Assembly (NCBI GenBank): GCA_021324735.1
Contig: JAJPIO010000009.1
Coordinates: 595,341 to 659,340 of the forward strand
DNA from: Bacteroidota bacterium
Lineage (GTDB): Bacteria; Bacteroidota; Ignavibacteria; Palsa-1295
Direction: 5' to 3'
Length of the DNA: 64,000 nucleotides
This document shows, piece by piece, positions 42,151 through 52,834 of this stretch. The notes below the pieces were generated by a model. It saw nothing but the letters and a program-made list of their open reading frames with translations, had not been told where the DNA came from and did not search any database. How positions within the stretch are numbered: the stretch's first letter is position 1; every line of letters begins with the position of its first letter. Both the position numbers and the translations under genes were made by a program.

Positions 42151-45090
42151 TTACTGCACGATCAGTTTGCGGATAGAGCGGGCGGTAGCGGTAGATAGCT
42201 CCGCCCAATACACTCCCGGCTGAAGGTTAATGCTTGAAATAGTAGTATTATAAGAGCCTGCTTCAAAGCGCTCATCCAATATATGAGCGACGACATCTCC
42301 GAAAATATTCTTCACAACAAGCGTTGTGAAGGAGGCGTCGGGAAGAGAGAAGGCTATCGTGCTGGAGATGTTCACAGGGTTTGGATAAACGCCTGTAATG
42401 CCGAAGCCCGGAGCGGCTTGCGAGCGTTCGAAGCTGGATGCGGAACCTGCAAGGATTTCCAGGTCATCAACCCCGGCTTCGACAACGGCACCGACAAAAT
42501 CGCTTGCAATAAAACGCAGCTTTATTTTTGACGAGGGAGTTACGTAGTCGCTCACATGAAATACGGTGGCGATCCAGCCATTGGTAGAAGCGTGGGTACG
42601 TTGTATATCCTTCCAGGTCACACCATCATCGTTCGATATCTGCGTTACCCACTCGGGTACACCCGGGTTATCACCCTCATCGTTCGAATAGTAGTACCAA
42701 TAACGAATCAGAGGCGATGCGACATCGCTCAGATCGAGCGTATTCGTTGTGAGCGTTGTCGCGCCGCTATCGACATCATCGGCCTCGACATCGGGTGAAT
42801 TGAAATTACCCGTGATATAACACATCGTACCATACGGTGTATGGTCCGTGTCCTGCTGTACGTAGTCACCGGGAAGATCGTACGTACCAATGGGCATAGC
42901 ACGCACCCATCGGCCCGTAACAGCGCGGTCCGAGGGATCGGCAAGGGACCAGCCACGATCGCCTTCGCAATTATCAACATAATTCGATCTATATCCGACT
43001 ACGAACGCGTAAGGCTCTCCGTCGATCGGCCATCGAAAGGCATGCCCGGTATCGATATCTAAACGGGCCGAAAAATAATAACGAACGATCGAGCCGCTCT
43101 TGGCTTGCGGAATATCGGCGATAAAAACCGAATCGTTTACAGGCTTACAGGCAGTAGCGGCGAAATGCTCTTCATCGTCATAACTATAATATAAAAGGAC
43201 GTGTGCGGTATCCAAACCGCCGACCATTCCAGTATAACGAATGTGTACGGTCACAGAATAACTATTCGCGTCAGCCTCCTGATCAGGCACGAGGAGGGGA
43301 GTGACGTCGATCACCGGTGCAAGCGTGATGCCGTGTTTTGCAAAGGCGCTCAGGATCGAAGCGGAGTGTGGCGTGCCATTACCCAGATCGTTATCCGTAT
43401 CATCGACCAGTAAAAGATCGATCAGAGTGTTTACCAGTGCACTCTGGTAGACATCTTTACCAATAATATCCGGTGCATCCGGATCCATCCATTCTGTTTG
43501 AGTGAACAGGTTCTCCGCGGCATCGTGGCCGATAAGCTTACGAAGGTCCCAGAACGCGCCGGAGATAATTTCACCGTTAACGTGTGGATCGGAATTGAGG
43601 TCCTGTGGAAAGGACCTTGTATTATCACAGCTTCGTAAGATTTGGCTTGGCTTATCAGGGTACATTCCAATGCCAATACGCGGATCGTCCCGAAGGAACG
43701 CGCTAAAAACATCTGCAAACCCTTCGCTGAGCGATGCATTAGTAAGCCGACCGTTCGCGCTATTCTCATAGCGCTCCTGCGCGACCAGATGTCCGAACTC
43801 ATGATAGATCACGTCAGCGACCTCGCCAGAATTTTCGCAGCCATCACCAGCGCGGTAAAAATTCAGCGTATTACTGTCGGCATCATAAAAGGCATTGCAG
43901 GCGAGAGGGAGATTCACATGGATGCGAACCGTATCATCAGAAATGGTAAGGGCCGTATCACGACGGTGGCAATAATTTCGCGCATATTCTACGTGATAGA
44001 AAGCATCGCGTTCAGCGGGATGTGAATTTCGGTCGTCCCATAGATAGGTGTATGGTTGTTTGAAGTCCGCACGAAGCGTATCGTTTGTGGAATCGTATCG
44101 AGTAACTAACTCAAAGGGACCGCTGAATTGAGTTGTGAATTCGTGCGATTGTAACCCGGAATCCTGGAGAGTCCAATTTCCGAGTGAGTCGGTTTCAAAT
44201 GATGTTCCTCCGATCCTGCACGCGACGCGCGGTAATCCAACCGTGACGGCAGAGTCGAGCGGTGAATGAAGGTGGACTTTTGCAAGTACTTTACCGGAGA
44301 TAACAGAAGCGGCCGCTTCACCACCGACGAATTCCAGCAGATCTTTTTTCTCGATCAGTTTACCAGTGGCAGCGTCAATAGTAAGTCGATAAAAATGTGG
44401 CGGAAGGGATTCGCGAACGTTCACTTCGTACGCTAATCGCTGCATTCCATGATGGCGGGAGTATGCATAAATCAGGGCAGGCTCCGAGACCCTTACTATC
44501 GAAGAATTCTCATCCTCACCAAGATAAGTATGCAAATGTTCTTTTACGAACTCCGCAGATATTGCTGGGGTAGCCGCATTACTTGCGAGCGTTGCAAAAT
44601 TCGATCGAACTGCTAATAACTTTCCGTTTATTGCACCGATGGTCACGCTCATTCCTCCATCTTGAACCGGTATACCGTTATGGAACGTCTGAAAGGAAGA
44701 CTGCCAGACATTATTTACTCGACGGCATTTTGTAAGTCGCGCAAGTTGTCCGTTCGTAGTGGTGCTGAGGATCTCGCTCACGATCTCGCTCGCAGCGCGC
44801 CCAACGTGAATGGGATCGTTCCTTTCCGTTGCTTCAAGGAGCGGCGGCGAATTTCGATTTGCGAGGAAAAGAGCCACCGATTTCGATCGTAATGCAGGTT
44901 CGAGCGACCTGACAGCAATTTGTACGTTCGGTTGGACACTGGCGGATGGCAGAGTTTGGCAATAGCATACCGTTGCCATCCCAACCATAAGGGACAGCAA
45001 AAGAAAAAGGAGAATAAAGTTAGGGAATAGACCCCGCGGGGACGGTCTCATACGTATTCTTGCTCGTATTGCAAGTACCGTCCTGAGCAA
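42151..45090 (-). CDS. T9SS-secreted gluzincin metalloprotease (M4/M36-like)
   Basis: A 979-residue pre-pro-protease. After an N-terminal signal/membrane segment comes an FTP/PepSY-type propeptide (to about residue 250: SVTIGAINGKLLAVRSNF, YRLTIDAATGKLIEKKDL). The zinc motif is HEFGH (430-434) with a downstream Glu in LSEGFADVFSAF, as in thermolysin/fungalysin clan enzymes. A beta-sandwich follows, and the last 85 residues are a type A T9SS domain (GVYPNPVNISSTIAF to SIRKLIVQ). It is predicted to digest extracellular protein. Confidence 0.85.
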   Translation of the reverse strand: MLRTVLAIRARIRMRPSPRGLFPNFILLFLLLSLMVGMATVCYCQTLPSASVQPNVQIAVRSLEPALRSKSVALFLANRNSPPLLEATERNDPIHVGRAASEIVSEILSTTTNGQLARLTKCRRVNNVWQSSFQTFHNGIPVQDGGMSVTIGAINGKLLAVRSNFATLASNAATPAISAEFVKEHLHTYLGEDENSSIVRVSEPALIYAYSRHHGMQRLAYEVNVRESLPPHFYRLTIDAATGKLIEKKDLLEFVGGEAAASVISGKVLAKVHLHSPLDSAVTVGLPRVACRIGGTSFETDSLGNWTLQDSGLQSHEFTTQFSGPFELVTRYDSTNDTLRADFKQPYTYLWDDRNSHPAERDAFYHVEYARNYCHRRDTALTISDDTVRIHVNLPLACNAFYDADSNTLNFYRAGDGCENSGEVADVIYHEFGHLVAQERYENSANGRLTNASLSEGFADVFSAFLRDDPRIGIGMYPDKPSQILRSCDNTRSFPQDLNSDPHVNGEIISGAFWDLRKLIGHDAAENLFTQTEWMDPDAPDIIGKDVYQSALVNTLIDLLLVDDTDNDLGNGTPHSASILSAFAKHGITLAPVIDVTPLLVPDQEADANSYSVTVHIRYTGMVGGLDTAHVLLYYSYDDEEHFAATACKPVNDSVFIADIPQAKSGSIVRYYFSARLDIDTGHAFRWPIDGEPYAFVVGYRSNYVDNCEGDRGWSLADPSDRAVTGRWVRAMPIGTYDLPGDYVQQDTDHTPYGTMCYITGNFNSPDVEADDVDSGATTLTTNTLDLSDVASPLIRYWYYYSNDEGDNPGVPEWVTQISNDDGVTWKDIQRTHASTNGWIATVFHVSDYVTPSSKIKLRFIASDFVGAVVEAGVDDLEILAGSASSFERSQAAPGFGITGVYPNPVNISSTIAFSLPDASFTTLVVKNIFGDVVAHILDERFEAGSYNTTISSINLQPGVYWAELSTATARSIRKLIVQ

Positions 45091-45247
45091 AAAGTTGCTG
45101 AGGTGAGACCGTAAGCTTTTTTCAGGAAAAACGGGCGGAAAGTCGGTCTGCCGGCCTATAAAAGATTATGATAACGGGTTCGAACTTATCATTTGGTCGG
45201 TTGTTACAAACCCGGCCCTGATTTTAGGGTGAAAAAGAAGGCCATGA

Positions 45248-46612
<1,365 letters not shown>

Positions 46613-46659
46613 GCCGCCTATGCTGGAACATAAATAGCAATGTACTGGCTTTCAACAGT

Positions 46660-46899
46660 ATGCAAGGAATCACCGTTGCGGATACACCTAAAAGCGTAGT
46701 AATCGTTCTTGACAAAGATCTCTATTCAAAAGAGAGAATTGCTGAAGCGATTCGAGTCCTCGCTCGTTCGCAAAATGTTGATGATTCTCATATTCCCGAG
46801 GCAAGTGATAAAGAACAAAAAGAACTTGAGGAATTGCTGACCTCCATGTCCTCGGAGGATCGGGAGATTGCATCTATTCATTATGTGAAAGCGCAGTAA
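46660..46899 (+). CDS. Putative antitoxin partner of RelE-like toxin
   Basis: A 79-residue protein directly before a RelE/ParE-type toxin gene (70-base gap). It has a beta-alpha start (SVVIVLDKDLYSKERIAEAIRVL) and an acidic tail (SDKEQKELEELLTSMSSEDRE), the usual type of small acidic antitoxin, but the fold is not one I recognise. It may instead be unrelated. Start is ATG at 46660 after the purA stop. Confidence 0.5.
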   Translation: MQGITVADTPKSVVIVLDKDLYSKERIAEAIRVLARSQNVDDSHIPEASDKEQKELEELLTSMSSEDREIASIHYVKAQ

Positions 46900-46969
46900 G
46901 GCAATAATGTGGTCTTCCTGGTCAGACCATGCTGCGGTGTCAAAATTGAATTAACGGGTTAACTGATTA

Positions 46970-47260
46970 ATGCCAGAGCGCATCTATCAATTTCTTTTTT
47001 CACGCCAAGCAGAGAAATTTCTTGCTAACCCATCGAATGGTATTTCTAAGGATGAGGTGCAACGAATTCTTGTGGAATCGGTAAAGAAAATTACTCGTGA
47101 GGCAATATCGAGTCTTGATGTGATTCGAATGAAGGGCGAATTTAAAGGATGGTATCGTGTAAGAGTAGGCCGTCTGCGAGTAATCTTTCTATTTGCGGAA
47201 GGTGAGATACGGATTGTAAGCGTGGACCGCATCGACTTTCGAGGCAATGTATATGAATAA
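46970..47260 (+). CDS. RelE/ParE-family toxin
   Basis: A 96-residue basic protein with the family order FSRQAEKFLANPSNG, VKKITREAISSLDV, LKGEFKGWYRVRVGRLRVIF-type strand with GWYRVRVGRLRVIFLF, and RIVSVDRIDFRGNVYE at the end. RelE-type toxins cleave ribosome-bound mRNA; others are gyrase poisons. Its stop codon lies in the hairpin at 47254-47287. Confidence 0.8.
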   Translation: MPERIYQFLFSRQAEKFLANPSNGISKDEVQRILVESVKKITREAISSLDVIRMKGEFKGWYRVRVGRLRVIFLFAEGEIRIVSVDRIDFRGNVYE

Positions 47261-47287
47261 GCCTCTGTCATTGCAGAGGCTTATTCA
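47254..47287. terminator. Convergent hairpin after toxin gene
   Basis: TGAATAAGCCTCTG and CAGAGGCTTATTCA form a perfect 14-bp stem with a 6-base loop. It covers the toxin's final TAA and lies between the toxin and the convergent GWxTD gene. T-rich bases (CTTTCTTTTC) follow on the plus side. Confidence 0.85.
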
Positions 47288-47302
47288 TAGTACTTTCTTT
47301 TC

Positions 47303-48703
47303 TTAATCTTTGGTCGCCAAATCTTTAATCTCCGCGAGCGTATAATCGCCGGGCTGATTGCGCGCCTCGAATCGGAAGATGCGGTGCACGTTGTTGGCGT
47401 AGGTCCAGGTCTCTGTCGGTACTTCGCCGGGAATAAAAGTGCGCTCGGTATGCGTCGGCGGACCGTACAGCAGATAGATCTTACCCCGATCGGTCATCGC
47501 ACCGTTTAAGAAGCGGGTCGTCGCGAAGTTAAAATCAGCATAATCGACGCGCTCGTAGAATGTCGCCATGCGCTCATTGAAGGCGGTGCCCGGCGTTGGG
47601 TCCTGCGTTTGCCAATATTTGTAAAGCTTGGTCGTCATCTCTTGCTTGGTCCCGGAGCTCATTGCTTTCCAGGCATCCGGCTGAAGAAGATATTGCAACG
47701 GCTCGATCGCATCCGTAGGATCTTCCAACGAGAGTGGCTGGCCTTGCCATACGAGCATAAAATTATTCGTGCGGGTTTGTTCGATGTCGCCCTCGCGTAC
47801 TCGAACGGATATTTCATATTTTCCTTGATTGAACTCCTCACCCGGAATATTGAAATCCGCCGTCCACAATTCCGGATCCTGTGTTGGCTTCAATTGGTAT
47901 TCGAGTTCACTGTCGTTTCCAACCAGTGCATAAGCGCTGGAGCGATGAAGGTCGCCAATATCGAGCACTGCGTGATAACGCTCGCCAGTATCGGTAGGCG
48001 AAATAAGATTGGTAACTTGTCGAACGCGAATATCGACCATCGGCTGGCCCGCGAACGCATCGGCTACTTTGAAGGCGACGCTTCCTTTTACATTGCGGCT
48101 GAACATATAGGTGTTTGCCTTCGCGCCGGTATAGGCCACTCCTTGCTTTACGCTATCGGTGAGCGTGATGTCGCCGATGGCAATGCCACTTTTATTCGCC
48201 GTAGAAGTAAAAGAGGTCGGGCGAAGATCGTACGAGATGGGCCGCGATGCTAACCGGTCAACCCCGTCGCGTACTTCGATGCGAAGCGAGTATTTTTTGT
48301 TCGAATCCAATTGCGGGAGCGCAATGGATCGGCTGATCGCATGCCACGTCGTTTTCGAGGTCGATTCGTCGAACGTGTTTGCATACAATGTGTCGAGTTC
48401 GTTCTTCGTTACGAGCGGTTGCTCGTTACCCTGTTGCGTCACTTCGATCGTAATATCGCGTAACGCATAGTATTTCCCACTCGAAGAATTTTTTAGCCGA
48501 AGGAAAGAGAACATGGAGTTCGCCGTCGTCAGGCGGACTTCGGCCGTGTGGCCATCCGGCGATTGAATTGTATTCGTCATGATCGGATCGCCGTAATCAT
48601 AATACATGCGGGAATCGCGCGAATGCCACTGGGCATGGCTCGCGGATGCGTTCGCTATAAGTGCGAACAATGCAAGAATAACTATTACTGGCGACTTTTT
48701 CAT
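47303..48703 (-). CDS. GWxTD domain-containing exported protein
   Basis: A 466-residue protein with signal peptide (MKKSPVIVILALFALIANA). A beta-rich N-terminal half with strand pairs (SLRIEVRDG, FNQGKYEISVRVREGD) precedes the GWxTD domain of residues 340-460: MSSGTKQEMTTKLYKYWQTQ, FNERMATFYERVDYADFNFA, DRGKIYLLYGPP and THTERTFIPG. The family is confined largely to the Bacteroidota/Chlorobiota group and its role is unknown. Confidence 0.85.
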   Translation of the reverse strand: MKKSPVIVILALFALIANASASHAQWHSRDSRMYYDYGDPIMTNTIQSPDGHTAEVRLTTANSMFSFLRLKNSSSGKYYALRDITIEVTQQGNEQPLVTKNELDTLYANTFDESTSKTTWHAISRSIALPQLDSNKKYSLRIEVRDGVDRLASRPISYDLRPTSFTSTANKSGIAIGDITLTDSVKQGVAYTGAKANTYMFSRNVKGSVAFKVADAFAGQPMVDIRVRQVTNLISPTDTGERYHAVLDIGDLHRSSAYALVGNDSELEYQLKPTQDPELWTADFNIPGEEFNQGKYEISVRVREGDIEQTRTNNFMLVWQGQPLSLEDPTDAIEPLQYLLQPDAWKAMSSGTKQEMTTKLYKYWQTQDPTPGTAFNERMATFYERVDYADFNFATTRFLNGAMTDRGKIYLLYGPPTHTERTFIPGEVPTETWTYANNVHRIFRFEARNQPGDYTLAEIKDLATKD

Positions 48704-48805
48704 CTGATCTCCTGATTTATTTCTGATACTAGCGATCGAACCCTCACGTACGTGACCAACTATTTCATCTCTAAGTCTGACTATAAAATTCCTTGCGGCA
48801 AAATC

Positions 48806-49183
48806 CTAGTTGTTCTGGGCGCCTTCACGAACCCACTGTTTGATGCCATATCGCTGGTTATCGTTGGCAACAAAATGGCCTGAATGCTGGACGAGCCCAT
48901 ACATAACTAAAACCAGTTCGCTCGTTGTATCACCGGGTTCGGTGACATTTATCGCCCTCACTCCAGCCCAGGACGACAGATCGACACCGCCGGCGGTGTA
49001 AGCCCCACCATCGTGGCAGCCCGTTATATTACACGAAAGCCTAAAATAGGGCTCGACCTGCTGGTTAAAACTGACGTTCTTTGCCGGAAAAACGATCTGG
49101 CCGGGATCCGTAATATCGCCCGAGGAACATCCAGCGAACAATACCGAAAGCGCAATTGCCAAATATCCCAGTGCGAGTTTCAT
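48806..49183 (-). CDS. Lipoprotein with CX4CH haem-type motif
   Basis: A 125-residue lipoprotein (lipobox LFAGC, Cys19). The mature part has CNITGCHDGGAYTAGGVDLSS, a CX4CH motif in the setting seen in cytochrome c-like lipoproteins of this group (VEPYFRLSCNITGCH, VREGAQNN end). It may bind haem c. A downstream Met ligand could be in VLVMYGL, but cannot be confirmed. Confidence 0.65.
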   Translation of the reverse strand: MKLALGYLAIALSVLFAGCSSGDITDPGQIVFPAKNVSFNQQVEPYFRLSCNITGCHDGGAYTAGGVDLSSWAGVRAINVTEPGDTTSELVLVMYGLVQHSGHFVANDNQRYGIKQWVREGAQNN

Positions 49184-49272
49184 TCAAGCTATAGATCAAC
49201 CTATGGTCGTACCCTGTCATTCCGGATTACGAATGAATGATTCCTTATTCAGGATGCGTATTTTTGTGACCT

Positions 49273-50322
49273 ATGCCAGCCGCCCGAAGTATTACAATTC
49301 CGTTACTCGTCATCGCCCTCGTTGTAGCAGGGGCGGCTCTGCATATTATGCAGCCGGTATTATTGCCATTTGTCGTCGCATTATTTTTATCTAATATCTT
49401 TCGGCCGCTGGTCGTATTCCTGCGAAAACGTCATATCCCGATGGGTATTGCGCTGTTGCTCGTAATGGTATTGGTGGCGGCTGTATTGTTTGGAGTGGCA
49501 ATGGTCGCTATTTCGAGCGTGCAATCGCTCGTCGCGGCGCTCCCGCGATACGAAGCGAGGTGGAATAACTCCATTCTTCCCGGCCTCGAACAACTGTTAG
49601 CCTCTGCCCCGGATGCCATTCAGCAGCAGGTAAAGACACTTCAATGGCAAAATATTGTACAGGTCTCCGCGATCCTTGGGGTGCTCTATGCGGGTGCGGG
49701 TGGTTTCGTCTCCGTACTGAGCGGACTCGGCCTCATTCTGCTCTTTATGCTTTTTATTCTGGGCGGTTACGGCCTTTTTGAGAGGAAGGTCCGTGCAGCG
49801 TATCCCGAGCGTGCCGATGATTTTACTGCGGTGCTTAAACGCATCGACGCGCGTACCGAGCGCTACTTCATCACGGTTACACTGATGAACCTGGTGAGCG
49901 GCGTCATCTCGACGGTTATTCTTTCGGCGTTCGGTGTCGATCTCGCGCTATTGTGGGGGCTTATCACGTTCCTTGTCACCTTCATCCCGACCATCGGCTC
50001 TATCTTCGCTCTCGCGCTTCCGATATTGGTCGCTTTCCTGCAATTCGATTCGATCTCCACGCCTATTGTCGTTGCTTTAACTCTCGTCGTCGTTCAGTTC
50101 GTATGGGGAAGTGTTATTACGCCTCGGATCATGGGTTCGAGCCTGGACCTAAGTCCGTTGCTCGTTCTAATTTCCCTTATCTTTTGGGGATGGGTGTGGG
50201 GCCCGTGGGGAATGGTGCTCTCGGTACCGATCACCTCGATGATCAAGATCGCGCTCGAATCGGTCCCGGCAACAAAGCCGATCGGCATCCTTATGAGCGC
50301 AACGGGGAAGGCGACGCCGTAA
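49273..50322 (+). CDS. AI-2E family transporter
   Basis: A 349-residue membrane protein with about seven to eight helices. Family features: SITIPLLVIALVVAGAALHI, ALFLSNIFRPLVVFLRKRHIP, a long soluble loop (residues 70-140) and PTIGSIFALALPILVAFLQF near the middle and LDLSPLLVLISLIFWGWVWGPWG. The family exports small molecules or ions; the name does not prove AI-2 export. Confidence 0.88.
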   Translation: MPAARSITIPLLVIALVVAGAALHIMQPVLLPFVVALFLSNIFRPLVVFLRKRHIPMGIALLLVMVLVAAVLFGVAMVAISSVQSLVAALPRYEARWNNSILPGLEQLLASAPDAIQQQVKTLQWQNIVQVSAILGVLYAGAGGFVSVLSGLGLILLFMLFILGGYGLFERKVRAAYPERADDFTAVLKRIDARTERYFITVTLMNLVSGVISTVILSAFGVDLALLWGLITFLVTFIPTIGSIFALALPILVAFLQFDSISTPIVVALTLVVVQFVWGSVITPRIMGSSLDLSPLLVLISLIFWGWVWGPWGMVLSVPITSMIKIALESVPATKPIGILMSATGKATP

Positions 50323-50324
50323 TA

Positions 50325-50726
50325 ATGTGCGGCACCTCGCCGCCATTCACGCTTTCTACCGTAACCGAATCTTTTCTCAATATCTCTTCTTATCCTTTCG
50401 TGGGTTCTATTATCTACTGGGGACTTATCCGGTTTGCGCTGGTTCTCGTCGGCGCATGGATACTCTATGCCTATGTGCCACAATATAGCGACTGGTGGAC
50501 GCTATTTTTCGTCTCTATCTCCGTTGTGGTGATCTATCCGGCTCAGCTTGCCTGGCGCAAACATTTGGCGGAAGTGCGACAAGCGGCGAGGAATGGGCTG
50601 TGCGCTACCTGCCGATATTATCTCGCCGATGAAACACTCTGCTCGAAATTAGATGAGCATGTGCAGGCAGAATATACCCCGTGTGGCGGAGAAGGGTGGG
50701 ATCCGCTGCCGATAAACTTAAACTAA
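50325..50726 (+). CDS. Two-helix membrane protein with Cys-rich tail
   Basis: A 133-residue protein beginning two bases after the AI-2E gene. Two membrane helices (GSIIYWGLIRFALVLVGAWIL, WWTLFFVSISVVVIYP) precede a cytoplasmic tail with Cys in CATCRYYLADETLCSK and YTPCGGEGW, a CX2C...C...C set that may bind zinc. No family recognised. It overlaps the convergent pyrE end by 9 bases. Confidence 0.55.
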   Translation: MCGTSPPFTLSTVTESFLNISSYPFVGSIIYWGLIRFALVLVGAWILYAYVPQYSDWWTLFFVSISVVVIYPAQLAWRKHLAEVRQAARNGLCATCRYYLADETLCSKLDEHVQAEYTPCGGEGWDPLPINLN

Positions 50727-51347
50727 GTGCGCGAGGTAGTCCTCGAAGGCCGATTTTACATCCGGGCGAATGCGGCCAATATCGTGCACATTTGCAAGCG
50801 CAAAGACGGGAAGTCCGGTCTCTCGTTCAAACGCCTCTTTAGCCGTGCGCGATGATCCTTCCGCCGGTTCGGCGCGATCGAATGCGATAATTAACCCCAA
50901 CGGCTTGGCGCCGATCTCTTTTAACTTTGCGATCGCCTCCATCTTGGTACCGCCGGTCGAGATTACATCATCGACGATGACCACTCTATCGCCCGCATTG
51001 ATGACGCCTAAAAACGAGCTTTTATCGCCGTGGGTCTTCGCTTCCTTGCGGTCACTGACGGCTCGCATCGTGGCTCGGCTGGTACCAGCGAGCGCGATCG
51101 TCGTTGCTACGGCGATCGGTATCCCTTTATAAGCTGAGCCAAAAACGACCTCTGCATTATCGAACACCGATTCCGCTTGCAGTTTCTGAGCATAGAGCTC
51201 GCCCATTCGTTGAAGTTGGGATGCGGTGCACAGTGAGCCGGTATTGAAAAAGTAGGGAGACTTACGGCCGCTCTTCAGCGTGAAGTCGCCAAACTTTAAT
51301 ACTTCTTCTTGCAGGAAAAACTCGATCGCTTGTTGCTCTAAGGTCAT
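50718..51347 (-). CDS. pyrE: Orotate phosphoribosyltransferase
   Basis: A 209-residue enzyme that joins orotate to PRPP in pyrimidine synthesis. It has FTLKSGRKSPYFFNTG, the RxxDRKEAKTHGD loop and the PRPP motif VVIVDDVISTGGT. Length is typical. The start overlaps the stop of the upstream TPR gene by 4 bases. Confidence 0.95.
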   Translation of the reverse strand: MTLEQQAIEFFLQEEVLKFGDFTLKSGRKSPYFFNTGSLCTASQLQRMGELYAQKLQAESVFDNAEVVFGSAYKGIPIAVATTIALAGTSRATMRAVSDRKEAKTHGDKSSFLGVINAGDRVVIVDDVISTGGTKMEAIAKLKEIGAKPLGLIIAFDRAEPAEGSSRTAKEAFERETGLPVFALANVHDIGRIRPDVKSAFEDYLAHLV

Positions 51348-51658
51348 TGGTCGTCTAATTCGTCAAGGGCTGCCTGTAATTCACTGGCAGCGTGAAGGTC
51401 GCTCGATTTGCGAGCACGTAACAATCCTTCCTTATAGATGGCTTCGGCATTCGCAGTATCATTTACTTCGCGATAATATCCGCCGAGCATAAGATAAGTG
51501 GGAACATAGTCGGCATCTATCGTTCGAAGCTCTTCGAGCGTTCGAATAGCGGCCGTATAATCCTGCGCTTTGGCGTATTCAAGTCCGATCGCATAGCGCG
51601 TGAAGCTATCGTTCGGATCCTGCGCGAGGAAGGCTTGAAGTTGTTGTAGGCGACTCAC
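51344..51658 (-). CDS. Small TPR protein
   Basis: A 104-residue all-helical protein with about two to three tetratricopeptide units (DPNDSFTRYAIGLEYAKAQD, ADYVPTYLMLGGYYREVND, AEAIYKEGLLRARK). It is likely a protein-binding scaffold; partner unknown. Its GTG start is 79 bases from rnpB on the same strand, and it overlaps pyrE. Confidence 0.8.
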   Translation of the reverse strand: MSRLQQLQAFLAQDPNDSFTRYAIGLEYAKAQDYTAAIRTLEELRTIDADYVPTYLMLGGYYREVNDTANAEAIYKEGLLRARKSSDLHAASELQAALDELDDQ

Positions 51659-51737
51659 AAGGCATTAACTTGTCATTGCGAGGAGGGATGCAAAAGAAGC
51701 GAATTCCCCTCGCAATGACGCTGTGAAAAAAAAATAT

Positions 51738-52202
51738 CTTGCCATCTGTAAGCCGAATTCTGTCTTCCTGCACGATCGCTCGTGCAAGGAGGCAACCATT
51801 ACTCTACTGCGACCTACCCGAAACCACTGACCAAAACGATCGCTCGTCACGGTCACTCCCTGGGTGAGGGGCGCCAATTGGCGTGGTCTCTTACGTGGTC
51901 TTGCTTCGCGTGAGGTTTATCGTGGCCCCGAGGATCGCTCCCCGGGCGGTGGTCTCTTACACCGCCGTTTCACCCTTACTACCTGCATTGCTGCACGTAG
52001 CGGTCTTCTTTTCTGTGACACTGCGCTGTGAGCAGGTTTTCGACCTTCGTCTTATTCGTTGCTCCCTGAGCTTGCATGACGATCGCTCGTCACCTCGCTC
52101 AGCACGCTCACCCTCGCGACAGATCGCTCCGCCGCATGAAGTTCGGACTTTCCTCCAGGGATGACCAATTACGGCCATTCCCAGCGGTTGCCCGATGGCA
52201 AG
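51738..52202 (-). ncRNA. rnpB: RNase P RNA
   Basis: The bacterial type A core is clear. On the minus strand the 5' part has GGAGGAAAGTCCGAACTTC (52157-52139) and the 3' part ACAGAATTCGGCTTAC. CTTGCCATC (52202-52194) and GATGGCAAG (51746-51738) pair as P1 and fix the ends. It processes tRNA 5' ends. At least three hairpins (51770-51785, 51836-51847, 52077-52092) share an A-GCGA-U cap. Confidence 0.95.
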
Positions 52203-52213
52203 AAACTCTATAT

Positions 52214-52282
52214 AATTAACAATGAAGAATTAAGAAAGAATAGCTTCTTAATAATTAACAATTGAGAATTAAGAAAGAATAG
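52214..52282. repeat. Two direct copies of a 30-bp AT-rich repeat
   Basis: AATTAACAATGAAGAATTAA starts at 52214 and AATTAACAATTGAGAATTAA at 52253; both go on with GAAAGAATA. A similar inverted stretch (CTTAATTCTTCTTTCTTAAC) lies at 52801-52820, so the hypothetical lipoprotein gene is bracketed. No larger element seen. Confidence 0.8.
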
Positions 52283-52369
52283 GCTCTCTTTCAAATCTTG
52301 TAACAAGCTTCTCTATAACAATTCGTGCGGCTGGGTATATTGTTCTGGATAATGGTTGGAGCTGAGATA

Positions 52370-52765
52370 TTACAACTTTTTACCATTGACCGCAGTAATG
52401 GGGCCACACTTCCAGGAGTCGCCCTCTTTGTAGAACTGAGCGTCGATCCGTGAAAAGGTATCTTTAACTTTGCCGCTTGTCTTGAGCCAAAATCCGATAT
52501 TGGCAACGTTGCCGTCCGTATCCACGCTGATCACGCCCGCCGTGAAGTGTACGCCTTGAGTCGTATCAAAAATTTGGTTTATTCGATTGCCTTTACTAAG
52601 CGCCTCTCTTCGCGTTTGGTCCATATTGTCCATGAAAAGAGCGACATCTCGAGTGTTGAGTGCATAGACAACATTGGCAAGGACATCACCAGGTGTGTGA
52701 GCGCTCCTGTGTGAATTGCATCCGATCAGGATAAATGTGACAACAATAATAACGGACTTTCGCAT
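52370..52765 (-). CDS. Small lipoprotein of unknown function
   Basis: A 131-residue lipoprotein with signal peptide MRKSVIIVVTFILIGC (lipobox LIGC). The mature part is a mixed fold of SnoaL/nuclear-transport-factor-like appearance (PGDVLANVVYALNTRDVALF, FWLKTSGKVKDTFSRIDAQF, EGDSWKCGPI), which is a guess. Start ATG at 52765 has GAGGGG upstream. It is bracketed by the AT-rich repeats. Confidence 0.65.
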   Translation of the reverse strand: MRKSVIIVVTFILIGCNSHRSAHTPGDVLANVVYALNTRDVALFMDNMDQTRREALSKGNRINQIFDTTQGVHFTAGVISVDTDGNVANIGFWLKTSGKVKDTFSRIDAQFYKEGDSWKCGPITAVNGKKL

Positions 52766-52834
52766 AACTCCCCTCAATCAAGGGTGAGAACGCTCACCCT
52801 CTTAATTCTTCTTTCTTAACTATTAATTAGTTAA

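Noticed and set aside
45165..45195. GGGTTCGAAC resembling a tRNA T-loop
   Set aside because: No acceptor, D or anticodon arms can be formed around it.
47609..48253. 214-codon plus-strand frame within the GWxTD gene
   Set aside because: It is opposite a signal-peptide-bearing gene with a clear domain.
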